Below, piece after piece: positions 33,657 to 41,289 of a DNA stretch of 45,400 nucleotides. The stretch spans positions 1 through 45,400 of the forward strand of contig CAMFSN010000001.1 in assembly GCA_945983015.1 (NCBI GenBank), given 5' to 3'. The position numbers and the translations under genes are program-made. This DNA is from an uncultured Bacteroidales bacterium (GTDB lineage: Bacteria; Bacteroidota; Bacteroidia; Bacteroidales; UBA932). Below the pieces are notes generated by a model. The model searched no databases. It was not told the DNA's origin and was given only the letters and a program-made list of their open reading frames with translations. Numbering within the stretch: position 1 is the first letter of the stretch; every line of letters begins with the position of its first letter.

Positions 33657-35675
33657 ATGAAATCATCCCTCAAGTTTAAGGTCTTTTTTCCTATACTTGC
33701 TATTTTCGTACTTCTTCTTTTGCTTGTGCCTAGAAGTGCGAAATGGGGATATGAATACACCAAAGGTCAGACTTGGCGTTACGAGACTCTAGTGGCGCAG
33801 TTTGACTTTCCGCTATTGAAGACCAGGGAACAGATTGCGGCGGAGCTTTCAGAGCGTTCCTCCAATGTCATTCCTTTTTACAAGCTGTCCTCTTCGATTT
33901 CAGGAGATTGTCTCAGACAGATGGAGACCCTGAATTTTAAGGGAGATAGTCTCGGTCTGAAGGCTTCCACTATAAGACATCTGGCTGAGATATTCTATAA
34001 GGGAGTGCTCTCTGAGGATGCCGATGCGGCGGATTTGATCTATATCCAGAAGGACAAAAGGGCTGAAAAGCTGCCTTCCTCAGAGGTGTATCATCTTTTC
34101 CAGGCCAGGATGGCGCTTTTGAGCGCAGTGTCCTTGGACTGTGAGGGGAGGCTTAATGTGGACTCGCTTTTCAGACTGAATAACGTTTACGAATTGATAG
34201 TTCCTAATCTGGTGTATGACGAGCAGCTTACTGCTTTGGTTCAGAGTCGTAGCGAGTCCTCGGTGTCCACTACATTGGGTTATGTCAATGCGGGAACTAT
34301 CATCGTTAACTCAGGGGAGTTGATTACCGCCGAACTGGAGCAGATGTTGGATTCCTATAAGGCCGAATACGAGCGCAGTTTCGGCTCTGACAAGCCTATG
34401 GCCTCGGTCTGGCTGGCCAATGCCATCTTGCTGATAGCTATCCTGGTATGTATGTTCTATGCGATTTATTTCTCTAATCCTATGATTTTCAAGGATTACA
34501 ATCGCTATCTCTACATCCTTACCGTATTTGCCCTGATGACCTCGATGGAATTGATTTTCATCAGATTCGCTCCTGACTGGATCTTCCTTTTCCCATTTAC
34601 CGTGGGAGCCTTGTATCTGCAGGCATTCTTCAGAACCAGGGTCATATATCCTTTTTACATAGTATCCCTGCTTCCGCTCGTACTGTATGCCGACAACGGC
34701 CCGGCCCTCTTTATGATTTATCTGGTACCTGGAATTGTAACCCTCTTTGTGTTCAGACATTTTTCCAAGGGTGCCAGGCAGTTTATCGCTGCGCTTATTA
34801 ATTTCGGGGTGACGGCCATCATTTTCTCGGCTTTCGAATTGATGGGGGCGATGAATTATCCTTTCCTGCGTACTTTGGGAATGCTTTTCATAGGTTCCAT
34901 TCTGGAAGTTGCCCTCTTTCCTTTCGTTTACCTGCTGGAGAGGACCTTCAATCTGGTATCCACTACAAGGCTGCAGGAATTGTCTGATACCTCCAACGAA
35001 CTTCTCAGACAACTCGAACAAAAGGCCCCAGGCACTTTCCAGCACTCTCTTCAGGTTATGAATCTGGCTTCTGCCGCTGCCCGTGCCATCAATGCGGACG
35101 AAGCCCTCATCAGGGCTGGTGCCCTGTATCACGATATAGGGAAGAGCCGGAATCCGCAGTGTTTTGTGGAGAACGAATCTCTGGTTTCCGCTGATTCCAA
35201 GTACCATAGCGAACTTAGTCCTCTGCAGAGTGCTCAGGATATTATAAGGCACGTTACGGATGGAATGGAATTGGCCAAGTCTCATAAACTTCCGGAGATG
35301 GTAGCTGATTTTATCGTTACCCACCACGGAACTACTTGTGTATCTTACTTTTACGACAAGTATCTGAAGGAAGGAGGGGATGCCTCTGCCCTTAAGAGTT
35401 TCTGTTACCCGGGTCCTACGCCTAAGACCAGGGAGCAGGTAATCCTTATGCTGGCAGACTCTATAGAGGCAGCTTCCAGGAGTCTGAAGGATTACTCGAA
35501 TGAATCCATATCCGCCTTGGTGGAAAGGATTTTCGCATATAAGATTGAGGACAAGCAGCTGGAGCACGCCGACATTACGGTCAAGGAACTCACCACCCTT
35601 AAATCAGTAATGAAGAGTTATCTGGCCCAGATATATCACGAGAGAGTGAAGTATCCAAAACGAAAAATAAAATAA
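33657..35675 (+). CDS. pgpH: 7TM receptor with intracellular HD hydrolase, PgpH-type c-di-AMP phosphodiesterase
   Basis: PgpH-family proteins hydrolyse the second messenger c-di-AMP. One N-terminal membrane segment (about 7-22) is followed by an extracytoplasmic domain of about 240 residues. Seven membrane segments lie at about 255-425, running from VWLANAILLIAILVCMFYAIYF to FIGSILEVALFPFVYLL. The C-terminal HD domain has LLRQLEQKAPGTFQHSLQVMNLASAAARAI, GALYHDIGKSRNP with the His-Asp pair, VTHHGTT and LMLADSIEAASRSL. This is the full 7TMR-HD layout, with the His and Asp residues expected for activity. At 672 residues it is slightly shorter than Firmicutes PgpH. It starts one base after the gyrB stop codon. 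The c-di-AMP substrate is inferred from the family, not seen. Confidence 0.9.
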   Translation: MKSSLKFKVFFPILAIFVLLLLLVPRSAKWGYEYTKGQTWRYETLVAQFDFPLLKTREQIAAELSERSSNVIPFYKLSSSISGDCLRQMETLNFKGDSLGLKASTIRHLAEIFYKGVLSEDADAADLIYIQKDKRAEKLPSSEVYHLFQARMALLSAVSLDCEGRLNVDSLFRLNNVYELIVPNLVYDEQLTALVQSRSESSVSTTLGYVNAGTIIVNSGELITAELEQMLDSYKAEYERSFGSDKPMASVWLANAILLIAILVCMFYAIYFSNPMIFKDYNRYLYILTVFALMTSMELIFIRFAPDWIFLFPFTVGALYLQAFFRTRVIYPFYIVSLLPLVLYADNGPALFMIYLVPGIVTLFVFRHFSKGARQFIAALINFGVTAIIFSAFELMGAMNYPFLRTLGMLFIGSILEVALFPFVYLLERTFNLVSTTRLQELSDTSNELLRQLEQKAPGTFQHSLQVMNLASAAARAINADEALIRAGALYHDIGKSRNPQCFVENESLVSADSKYHSELSPLQSAQDIIRHVTDGMELAKSHKLPEMVADFIVTHHGTTCVSYFYDKYLKEGGDASALKSFCYPGPTPKTREQVILMLADSIEAASRSLKDYSNESISALVERIFAYKIEDKQLEHADITVKELTTLKSVMKSYLAQIYHERVKYPKRKIK

Positions 35676-35687
35676 TGTATTTATAGT

Positions 35688-36680
35688 ATGAAATTATCTA
35701 AAAATCAAATCGACCAGCTCAATCTCGAGCTTACTATTAACATCGAAGCTGCGGATTACGCAGAGATCGAAAAGAAAAAATTGACTGAGTACAGACGTAA
35801 GGCAGACTTCAAGGGTTTCCGTAAAGGTAATGTCCCTATGAGTCTTATCCAGAAGTTTTATGGTGGGGACGCATTGGCTCAGGCTATCAATGAAGTAATT
35901 GGAGAGGCATTGCAGAAATTCATCGACGATGAGAAACTGCATATCCTCGGAGAACCGCTTTCAAGTGAAAAGCAGGGAGAGCTTGAGTGGAAGAGCGGAA
36001 ATGACTTCACTTTCATTTTCGACCTTGCCCTTACTCCTGATGTTCAGCTTGAGGTCGAGGCAGAGGACGAGATTCCTAACTATACCGTGACGGTATCAGC
36101 AAAGGAGAAGGCCGAGATGGCTGAAAATCTTAAGAAATACTATGAGAACCAGAAGGAGGAGCATAGCGAGGAGGAGATAGAGAAGGAGGTTGCCGAGCGC
36201 CTTAAGGAGAACTACAAGGCTGAGGCTGACTGGAGACTTTCTCAGGATATCCGCGACTTCTACGTGCAGAAGTCAGGAGTGGAGCTTCCGGAGGCTTTCC
36301 TTAAGAGATGGCTGCTTCACGCCAATGAGGGAAAAGTTACTGCCGAGCAGGTGGAAAGCGAATTCCCTGCATTCCTGAAGGACTTCAAGTGGCAGCTGGT
36401 AAGAGGCTCTCTTATGAAGAAGTTTGAATTGCAGATTACCGCAGACGATATTCAGGAGGCAGCAAAGTCTTATGTCAACTATCAGTATGCAATGTATGGC
36501 CTTTCAAACGTGCCTGAGGATATGCTCAGCGAGGCTGTGAACAATATGCTTCACGATCAGAAGCAGATCGACAGACTTGCAGAGAGCGTTGAAGACAAGA
36601 AAGTTCTCGATAAGATAAAGAGTATCGCCACACTTAAGGCTAAAAAGATATCTTCTGAGAAATTCAAAGAACTCAAATAG
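35688..36680 (+). CDS. tig: Trigger factor lacking the PPIase domain
   Basis: Trigger factor is the ribosome-bound chaperone that meets nascent chains at the exit tunnel. The N-terminal ribosome-binding domain is present (about 1-110), with the signature FKGFRKGNVP at 41-50. It runs on to LTPDVQLEVEAEDEIPNYTVTV. From about residue 150 the sequence goes directly into the helical substrate-binding domain (MAENLKKYYENQKEEHSEEEIEKEVAERLKENYKAEADWRLSQDI and FLKRWLLHANEG). The FKBP-type PPIase domain that normally lies between them is absent, giving 330 residues instead of about 430-450. The ribosome-docking loop is intact, so binding at the exit site is expected. The stop TAG overlaps the GTG start of the next gene. 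Confidence 0.9.
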   Translation: MKLSKNQIDQLNLELTINIEAADYAEIEKKKLTEYRRKADFKGFRKGNVPMSLIQKFYGGDALAQAINEVIGEALQKFIDDEKLHILGEPLSSEKQGELEWKSGNDFTFIFDLALTPDVQLEVEAEDEIPNYTVTVSAKEKAEMAENLKKYYENQKEEHSEEEIEKEVAERLKENYKAEADWRLSQDIRDFYVQKSGVELPEAFLKRWLLHANEGKVTAEQVESEFPAFLKDFKWQLVRGSLMKKFELQITADDIQEAAKSYVNYQYAMYGLSNVPEDMLSEAVNNMLHDQKQIDRLAESVEDKKVLDKIKSIATLKAKKISSEKFKELK

Positions 36681-37636
36681 TGAAAAATGTTTTAGTCATA
36701 GGTTCCACCGGTCAGATAGGTTCGGAACTTACTATGCTTCTGCGACGCACTTTTCCTAATGGAAAGGTGGTCGCAGGTTATATATCCGGTTGTGAGCCAA
36801 AGGGAAAGCTCCTTAGCAGCGGCCCGAGTGAAATAGTGGACGTGTGTGACTCCGCGAGGATAGCCGAGATAGTGGACAAATACGACATTGATACTATCTA
36901 TAATCTGGCAGCCCTGCTGTCAGCCACCGCCGAAAGACTGCCCTTGAAGGCTTGGGACATTCAGATGAATGGGCTTATCAATGTGCTGGAAGTGGCCAGG
37001 ATGAAGCGTTGCGCAGTGTTCACCCCTAGTTCCATAGGCTCCTTCGGACCTTCTACTCCTAGGGTGAATACCCCGCAGGATACTATCCAGAGGCCTACTT
37101 CAATGTATGGAGTCACCAAGGTGGCTACTGAACTGCTGAGCGATTACTATTTCCATAAATATGGGGTCGATACCCGCTCTGTCCGCTTCCCTGGACTTAT
37201 CAGTTATACCACTCTTCCGGGTGGAGGCACCACTGATTATGCGGTGGAGATTTATTATGCCGCCGTCAAGGGGGAGGAGTTTGTATGTCCAATTGCTCCA
37301 GGCACTTATATGGATATGATGTATATGCCTGATGCGCTCAGGGCAGCCATAGACATTATGCAGGCAGATCCCCGTTACCTGAAACACAGGAATGCCTTTA
37401 ACATAGCCTCGATGAGTTTCGATCCTGAAATCATCGCCGCATCCATCAGAAAATTCATTCCGGATTTCAGAATGCGTTATGAGGTGGATCCGGTCAGGCA
37501 GCATATAGCCGATTCCTGGCCTGACAGTATGGACGACAGCTGTGCCCGCAAGGAATGGGGGTGGGCTCCGAATTACGACCTGGATTCAATGACCCAGGAT
37601 ATGATCAAGAACTTGAAAATCAAACTTGGCAAATAA
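36680..37636 (+). CDS. L-threonine 3-dehydrogenase, SDR type
   Basis: This NAD-dependent enzyme oxidises L-threonine to 2-amino-3-ketobutyrate. The Rossmann motif is VIGSTGQIGSEL (about 6-17). The SDR catalytic residues are Y143 and K147 in SMYGVTK, with Ser at 117/118 in TPSSIGSFGP. The segments RSVRFPGLISYTTLPGGGTTDYAVEIYY and MDMMYMPDALRAAIDIM are typical of the epimerase-like threonine dehydrogenases rather than UDP-sugar epimerases. At 318 residues it fits that group. The start is GTG at 36680, overlapping the tig stop; the sequence from MKNVLVIG fits the family. The next gene, kbl, uses its product, which strongly supports the assignment. Confidence 0.92.
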   Translation: MKNVLVIGSTGQIGSELTMLLRRTFPNGKVVAGYISGCEPKGKLLSSGPSEIVDVCDSARIAEIVDKYDIDTIYNLAALLSATAERLPLKAWDIQMNGLINVLEVARMKRCAVFTPSSIGSFGPSTPRVNTPQDTIQRPTSMYGVTKVATELLSDYYFHKYGVDTRSVRFPGLISYTTLPGGGTTDYAVEIYYAAVKGEEFVCPIAPGTYMDMMYMPDALRAAIDIMQADPRYLKHRNAFNIASMSFDPEIIAASIRKFIPDFRMRYEVDPVRQHIADSWPDSMDDSCARKEWGWAPNYDLDSMTQDMIKNLKIKLGK

Positions 37637-37638
37637 TT

Positions 37639-38829
37639 ATGTACGGCAAATTTCAGAGTTACCTGTCTGAAGAACTGGATAAGATAGCCCAGGCAGGCCT
37701 TTATAAGAAGGAAAGATGTATCTGCAGTGAGCAGGGCGCTGAAATCACCCTCGCAGATGGCAGCAAGGCGCTTAATTTCTGCGCTAACAATTATTTGGGC
37801 CTGGCCAACTCCCCGAGACTTCTCGAGGCAGCCAAGCGCACTATGGACAGCCGCGGTTACGGAATGAGTTCAGTGCGTTTTATCTGTGGCACCCAGGATG
37901 TGCACCTGGAACTCGAAAAGGCCGTATCTGAGTATTTCCATACCGAGGACACTATTCTTTACGCCGCTTGTTTCGATGCCAATGGCGGAGTTTTCGAGCC
38001 TCTTTTCACTGCCGAAGACGCCATCATCTCTGATTCTTTGAACCACGCCTCCATCATAGACGGAGTGCGGCTTTGCAAGGCTGTCAGATATCGTTATGCC
38101 AATGCCGATATGGAAGATCTCGAGCGTTGTCTTCAACAGGCTCAGGCCCAGCGTTTCCGCATTATAGTCACTGACGGGGTCTTCTCTATGGATGGTAATG
38201 TGGCTCCTCTGGATAAGATATGCGATTTGGCAGAGAAATACGATGCCCTGGTTATGGTGGATGAGAGTCATAGCGCAGGAGTGGTTGGCGCCACGGGACA
38301 CGGAGTTGCGGAGCTCTTTGACTGCTACGGCAGGGTGGACATCCATACCGGCACTCTGGGCAAGGCTTTCGGTGGGGCAGTAGGCGGTTTTACTACCGGC
38401 CGCAAGGAGATAATCGATATGCTCAGGCAGCGTTCCCGTCCATATCTTTTCTCCAATTCCCTGCCTCCTATGATAGCTGGCGCCGCCGTGGAGCTCTTCA
38501 AGATGCTTTCGGAAGACAATTCTCTGCACGATGCCCTGGTTCAGAACGTGGAGTATTTCAGGACTAAGATGCTGGATGCAGGATTCGATATCAAACCTAC
38601 TCAGAGCGCCATCTGTGCAGTTATGCTTTACGATGCTCCATTAAGCCAGAGATTTGCCGCCGCGATGGCAGAGGAAGGCATATTTGTAACTGGTTTTTAC
38701 TATCCTGTGGTACCTGCAGGCCAGGCTCGAATCAGAGTCCAGTTAAGCGCAGCGCATAGCAGGGAGCAATTGGACAAGGCCATAGCCGCCTTTGTCAAGG
38801 TTGGAAAGAATTTGGGAGTTCTTAAATAA
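37639..38829 (+). CDS. kbl: Glycine C-acetyltransferase (2-amino-3-ketobutyrate CoA ligase)
   Basis: Kbl cleaves 2-amino-3-ketobutyrate with CoA to glycine and acetyl-CoA, the second step of threonine breakdown. It is a PLP enzyme of the alpha-oxoamine synthase family: DSLNHASIIDG holds H136, MVDESHSAG holds the cofactor Asp at about 208, and HTGTLGKAFGG holds the Schiff-base lysine K242. I start at ATG 37639 (396 residues); a longer in-frame opening from 37555 lies inside the threonine dehydrogenase gene and adds 28 unrelated residues. It begins 2 bases after that gene, forming a complete two-enzyme threonine pathway. The product glycine can feed one-carbon metabolism. Confidence 0.96.
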   Translation: MYGKFQSYLSEELDKIAQAGLYKKERCICSEQGAEITLADGSKALNFCANNYLGLANSPRLLEAAKRTMDSRGYGMSSVRFICGTQDVHLELEKAVSEYFHTEDTILYAACFDANGGVFEPLFTAEDAIISDSLNHASIIDGVRLCKAVRYRYANADMEDLERCLQQAQAQRFRIIVTDGVFSMDGNVAPLDKICDLAEKYDALVMVDESHSAGVVGATGHGVAELFDCYGRVDIHTGTLGKAFGGAVGGFTTGRKEIIDMLRQRSRPYLFSNSLPPMIAGAAVELFKMLSEDNSLHDALVQNVEYFRTKMLDAGFDIKPTQSAICAVMLYDAPLSQRFAAAMAEEGIFVTGFYYPVVPAGQARIRVQLSAAHSREQLDKAIAAFVKVGKNLGVLK

Positions 38830-38834
38830 GTATT

Positions 38835-39731
38835 ATGAGAAGAATTGTTTCGGTTTTGTTATTGATTTGTGTTTCAGTCCTTTCTTTTTCGCAGGACTTC
38901 TCTTACGATTATAAACAGGGGAAGAAAAAGTATAGAAGCACTGTGGAGCGAAGCGATTCTCTCTTTAAGGTCAATTATTTCCAGCAAAAAGGCAAGAAGT
39001 GGAAAAATACGGGAGAAGAGGTCTTGATACCTCTTAGTGCAAGTGGAGAAGTCTCTTTTCCCGATTCTCTGGCCCTTCATACACTGAATAACGGTAAGAA
39101 CTATATCTTCTATTCCTATTTGGACACTTGTCCTTCAGAGCAAAGCTATTCGATTGGTCTATATGATTTAGAAGATTACTCTTATCATATGCTTTCCTTC
39201 TCCGGAAAGGCTCTTAAGCCGAAGGATGGGGAAGCGTTCAGGATAGAAGGTCTGTCTTCCACTGCTTTTGCAGAGCCTTGTCCGGAAGTGGAGTATCTGG
39301 ATTCCCTTTTGAGATCTGACAGTAGACTCCTCGAGATATCTCAGGAGGATATGAAGACGGACAGTTACATTTCCTGGTGGCTGGAAAGCAATCCCGATGC
39401 TCTCAAAAAAGCCAGGACCATAGAGTTCGGAGGAGTAAGTGACGACTGTTCCATCTACACAGCTTTCAAGAAGGCTAAAAAGAGTGAAAAGGGTAAACTT
39501 CAGGCGGCGGTATGCGATGTCAGAGGCTATACCGTGGTCGTAGTAAGAAACACCAAGGCCAAGTCCAACCTTCTGGTCTGGGCTGAGCCTCAGTGCAAAA
39601 ACAAAAAGACAGACCGTTTCCTGTCGTCTGTCTATTTTGAGAATGCCAATTCCCTGGTGCTTTTCTTCTATAAGGGCAAGAGTACTTTCAAGTATCGTAT
39701 CAACCTGGCTAACAGAACTATTAGCCGTTAA
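38835..39731 (+). CDS. Secreted protein of unknown function
   Basis: I do not recognise this 298-residue protein. The N-terminus MRRIVSVLLLICVSVLSFSQ is a clear signal peptide with cleavage near FSQ. The mature part is basic and Lys-rich at first (YDYKQGKKKYRSTVERSDSLF). It then alternates short strands with charged turns, and has two Cys residues in DTCPSEQSYSIGLYDL and EPCPEVEYLDSLL. A repeated short pattern SLLRSD/SDSLF is visible but no domain motif. It starts 5 bases after kbl, so it is probably co-transcribed, although no link to threonine use is evident. Its last 4 bases overlap the end of the convergent LiaF-like gene. Confidence 0.7.
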   Translation: MRRIVSVLLLICVSVLSFSQDFSYDYKQGKKKYRSTVERSDSLFKVNYFQQKGKKWKNTGEEVLIPLSASGEVSFPDSLALHTLNNGKNYIFYSYLDTCPSEQSYSIGLYDLEDYSYHMLSFSGKALKPKDGEAFRIEGLSSTAFAEPCPEVEYLDSLLRSDSRLLEISQEDMKTDSYISWWLESNPDALKKARTIEFGGVSDDCSIYTAFKKAKKSEKGKLQAAVCDVRGYTVVVVRNTKAKSNLLVWAEPQCKNKKTDRFLSSVYFENANSLVLFFYKGKSTFKYRINLANRTISR

Positions 39732-40399
39732 TCTATACTTAATAAGCCTAAGGTGATACTTCCGCTGATCGTGACCTGAGGCCGGTTCAGGCTGCTTAGG
39801 TTAATATGCTCGTTCTTTGTGCTGGCGAGCACCAAATGGGCTTTCTGGTTCACTATGACCTGGGAAGGCAGCAGTATCTCTATGGAGCCCAGAGTGCAGT
39901 CGCAGTCTATGTTAATGTCCTTGTCGATATGGGCGTTCCTCAGATCCAGGGTCAGAATACCAAATACCACTCTGCATTTGATATCGTCTATGATTTCGGA
40001 ATTGAAATGATAGTAGCGTCGGCTTAGGGAGATGTCTATCTGTCTTCTTCCATTGGCCGCCTCAGCACCGTTAGGAATGTGGAGTTTCTGACTGTGGCTC
40101 AGGAGAATGGAAGCACCGCCCAGAATCATAAGAATGGCCAGGGAGAAACGGAACAGGTCTCCCCAGGAGAGGCCGAATTGGGCCAGGATAAAGAGAATCA
40201 GACCTATTCCCAGACCTATGAATCCGGCTTGGCGGTTAGTCTTGCTGACTATAGCCCAGATGCTGGGTATAATGATAAGAAGTGTCCACCAACCTCTGAA
40301 TAGCAGTCTGAATGCAAAAGTGCTTATACTGCTGATTATCCAGAAGGCGCCTATGAAGAGTAGAATGAAGCCTATTACTTTCTTACTGCTTTCACTCAT
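39728..40399 (-). CDS. LiaF-like membrane protein
   Basis: A 223-residue membrane protein of the LiaI/LiaF-TM type. Four hydrophobic segments fill residues 8-105 (GFILLFIGAFWIISSISTF, WWTLLIIIPSIWAIV, GFIGLGIGLILFILAQF and FSLAILMILGGASILL), with the WWTLLII signature of the LiaF N-terminal region. The C-terminal part (about 120-223) is a soluble beta-helix-like domain: CRVVFGILTLDLRNAHI, CDCTLGSIEILLP and ITLGLLSID. LiaF in Firmicutes holds the LiaRS kinase inactive until envelope stress. No kinase or response regulator is here, so a regulatory role is only inferred. Its ATG overlaps the stop of the upstream DUF4097-like lipoprotein gene by 4 bases, suggesting coupled synthesis. Confidence 0.82.
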   Translation of the reverse strand: MSESSKKVIGFILLFIGAFWIISSISTFAFRLLFRGWWTLLIIIPSIWAIVSKTNRQAGFIGLGIGLILFILAQFGLSWGDLFRFSLAILMILGGASILLSHSQKLHIPNGAEAANGRRQIDISLSRRYYHFNSEIIDDIKCRVVFGILTLDLRNAHIDKDINIDCDCTLGSIEILLPSQVIVNQKAHLVLASTKNEHINLSSLNRPQVTISGSITLGLLSID

Positions 40400-41073
40400 T
40401 GCATTTCGTATATTGACAGGTATAAGTCAGAATTTACAGTATCTACGTCGATGGAAGTATATCCATTGCCGTATCCGTAACAGGAATCTCCTTCACTGTA
40501 GAGATTGAACTCACTGTAAAGCTTTCCGTTTAAGGAGTCAAAATCAAGATTGAAGCCTGCGTCCAAAGGGAGGTAAAGGTCCACCTCTCCATTTACTGTA
40601 TCCACGTCAATCTGCTTTGTGTACCTGTATATGGTACTGTAAATAATGTTTCCGTTCACTGATTCAAAATCCAGATAATCCGCATCCATATCTACGTCTA
40701 TGTCGGCATTGACGGTCTCAATATCCAGAGATTTGTAGTTTCGCTCTTTCGGCAGGTTGAGAGTGAGCTTTTTGTATTGATCACCGGAATGGGAACTTCT
40801 GTTATACCTGATCGAGAGTTCTCCGTTAGTTTTCAGAAGATGACACATCGGCTCTTCTATAGGACGGGAATATAAATCCTCCTCATAGAAAGATATGTAG
40901 TCCTCGTCCCAATAGCGGATAAGAACGCTGCCATAATTCCAGTCAATGTCTATCTCCTCTACGTATTCATATATGTCTGCACCTCCGTCAACAAAGAGTA
41001 TATACGGATCCTCATAAATGCAGGAATTAAGCGCTAATACGCTGATTAATAATAGAATAATTGTTTTTCTCAT
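40396..41073 (-). CDS. DUF4097/DUF2807-like beta-repeat lipoprotein
   Basis: A 225-residue envelope lipoprotein. The signal peptide ends in ALNSC, a lipobox with Cys at about residue 18. The mature part is a string of short parallel-beta-helix turns in which the pattern DIETVNADIDVDMDADYLDFESVNGNI recurs, as in IDVDTVNGEVDLYLP, FNLDFDSLNGKLYSEF and IDVDTVNSDLYLSIY. These Asx-Val-Asn-Gly turns are typical of the DUF4097/adhesin-head family that often accompanies LiaF or PspC proteins. It is the first gene of a two-gene unit with the LiaF-like protein and has a strong promoter. A role in sensing or stabilising the envelope is likely by association only. Confidence 0.8.
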   Translation of the reverse strand: MRKTIILLLISVLALNSCIYEDPYILFVDGGADIYEYVEEIDIDWNYGSVLIRYWDEDYISFYEEDLYSRPIEEPMCHLLKTNGELSIRYNRSSHSGDQYKKLTLNLPKERNYKSLDIETVNADIDVDMDADYLDFESVNGNIIYSTIYRYTKQIDVDTVNGEVDLYLPLDAGFNLDFDSLNGKLYSEFNLYSEGDSCYGYGNGYTSIDVDTVNSDLYLSIYEMQ

Positions 41074-41096
41074 ACGGGTGTTCTTAAATAAACATC

Positions 41097-41128
41097 CAAA
41101 TGTATGGAAAAAATCTTGATATTACAAA
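41097..41128 (-). promoter_or_regulatory. Full Bacteroidetes promoter for the DUF4097-LiaF unit
   Basis: On the minus strand, -33 TTTG (plus 41125-41128) and -7 TACATTTG (plus 41097-41104) are separated by exactly 20 bases, a full consensus match. The -33 box lies over the final Leu codon of the small gene upstream. The leader is about 15-20 bases. This is the best-formed promoter in the window. Confidence 0.72.
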
Positions 41129-41289
41129 GCAATGTCGTGTTTTTGGGCTGTTTCTTCTATCACTTCCTCATAGCCCGTGAGGGCGGCAAAGGCAGAAAAC
41201 TGGGCTGCACGGGAGTCCATTGGCATTTTTGGATGCCTTTTTGATTCCGGTCGGGGGAGATACAGTATTTCTTCCAATTTCTTGTTCAC
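41122..41289 (-). CDS. Small YolD-like protein paired with the Y-family polymerase
   Basis: A 55-residue protein beginning at a GTG (41289-41287) that overlaps the polymerase stop codon as GTGA and ending in TAA at 41122. Its sequence includes EEILYLPRPESKRHPKMPM, then DSRAAQFSAFAALTGYEEVI. The RAAQF-x-x-FAALTGY core is one I recognise from small proteins encoded beside Y-family polymerases in Firmicutes (the YolD-like group next to uvrX and yqjW). A charged helical end follows (EETAQKHDIAL). The four-base overlap and conserved neighbour strongly favour a real gene despite its size. The function is unknown; a polymerase accessory or control role is inferred from linkage. The next promoter's -33 box sits on its last codon. 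Confidence 0.8.
   Translation of the reverse strand: MNKKLEEILYLPRPESKRHPKMPMDSRAAQFSAFAALTGYEEVIEETAQKHDIAL

Noticed and set aside
34311..35567. A 418-codon minus frame opposite the PgpH-type gene
   Set aside because: It is very rich in Gln, Gly and Arg without any motif; the sense strand has a full 7TM-HD layout.
37555..37638. A longer kbl starting inside the threonine dehydrogenase gene
   Set aside because: The first 28 residues are an out-of-frame reading of the upstream gene; the family begins at MYGKFQSYL.
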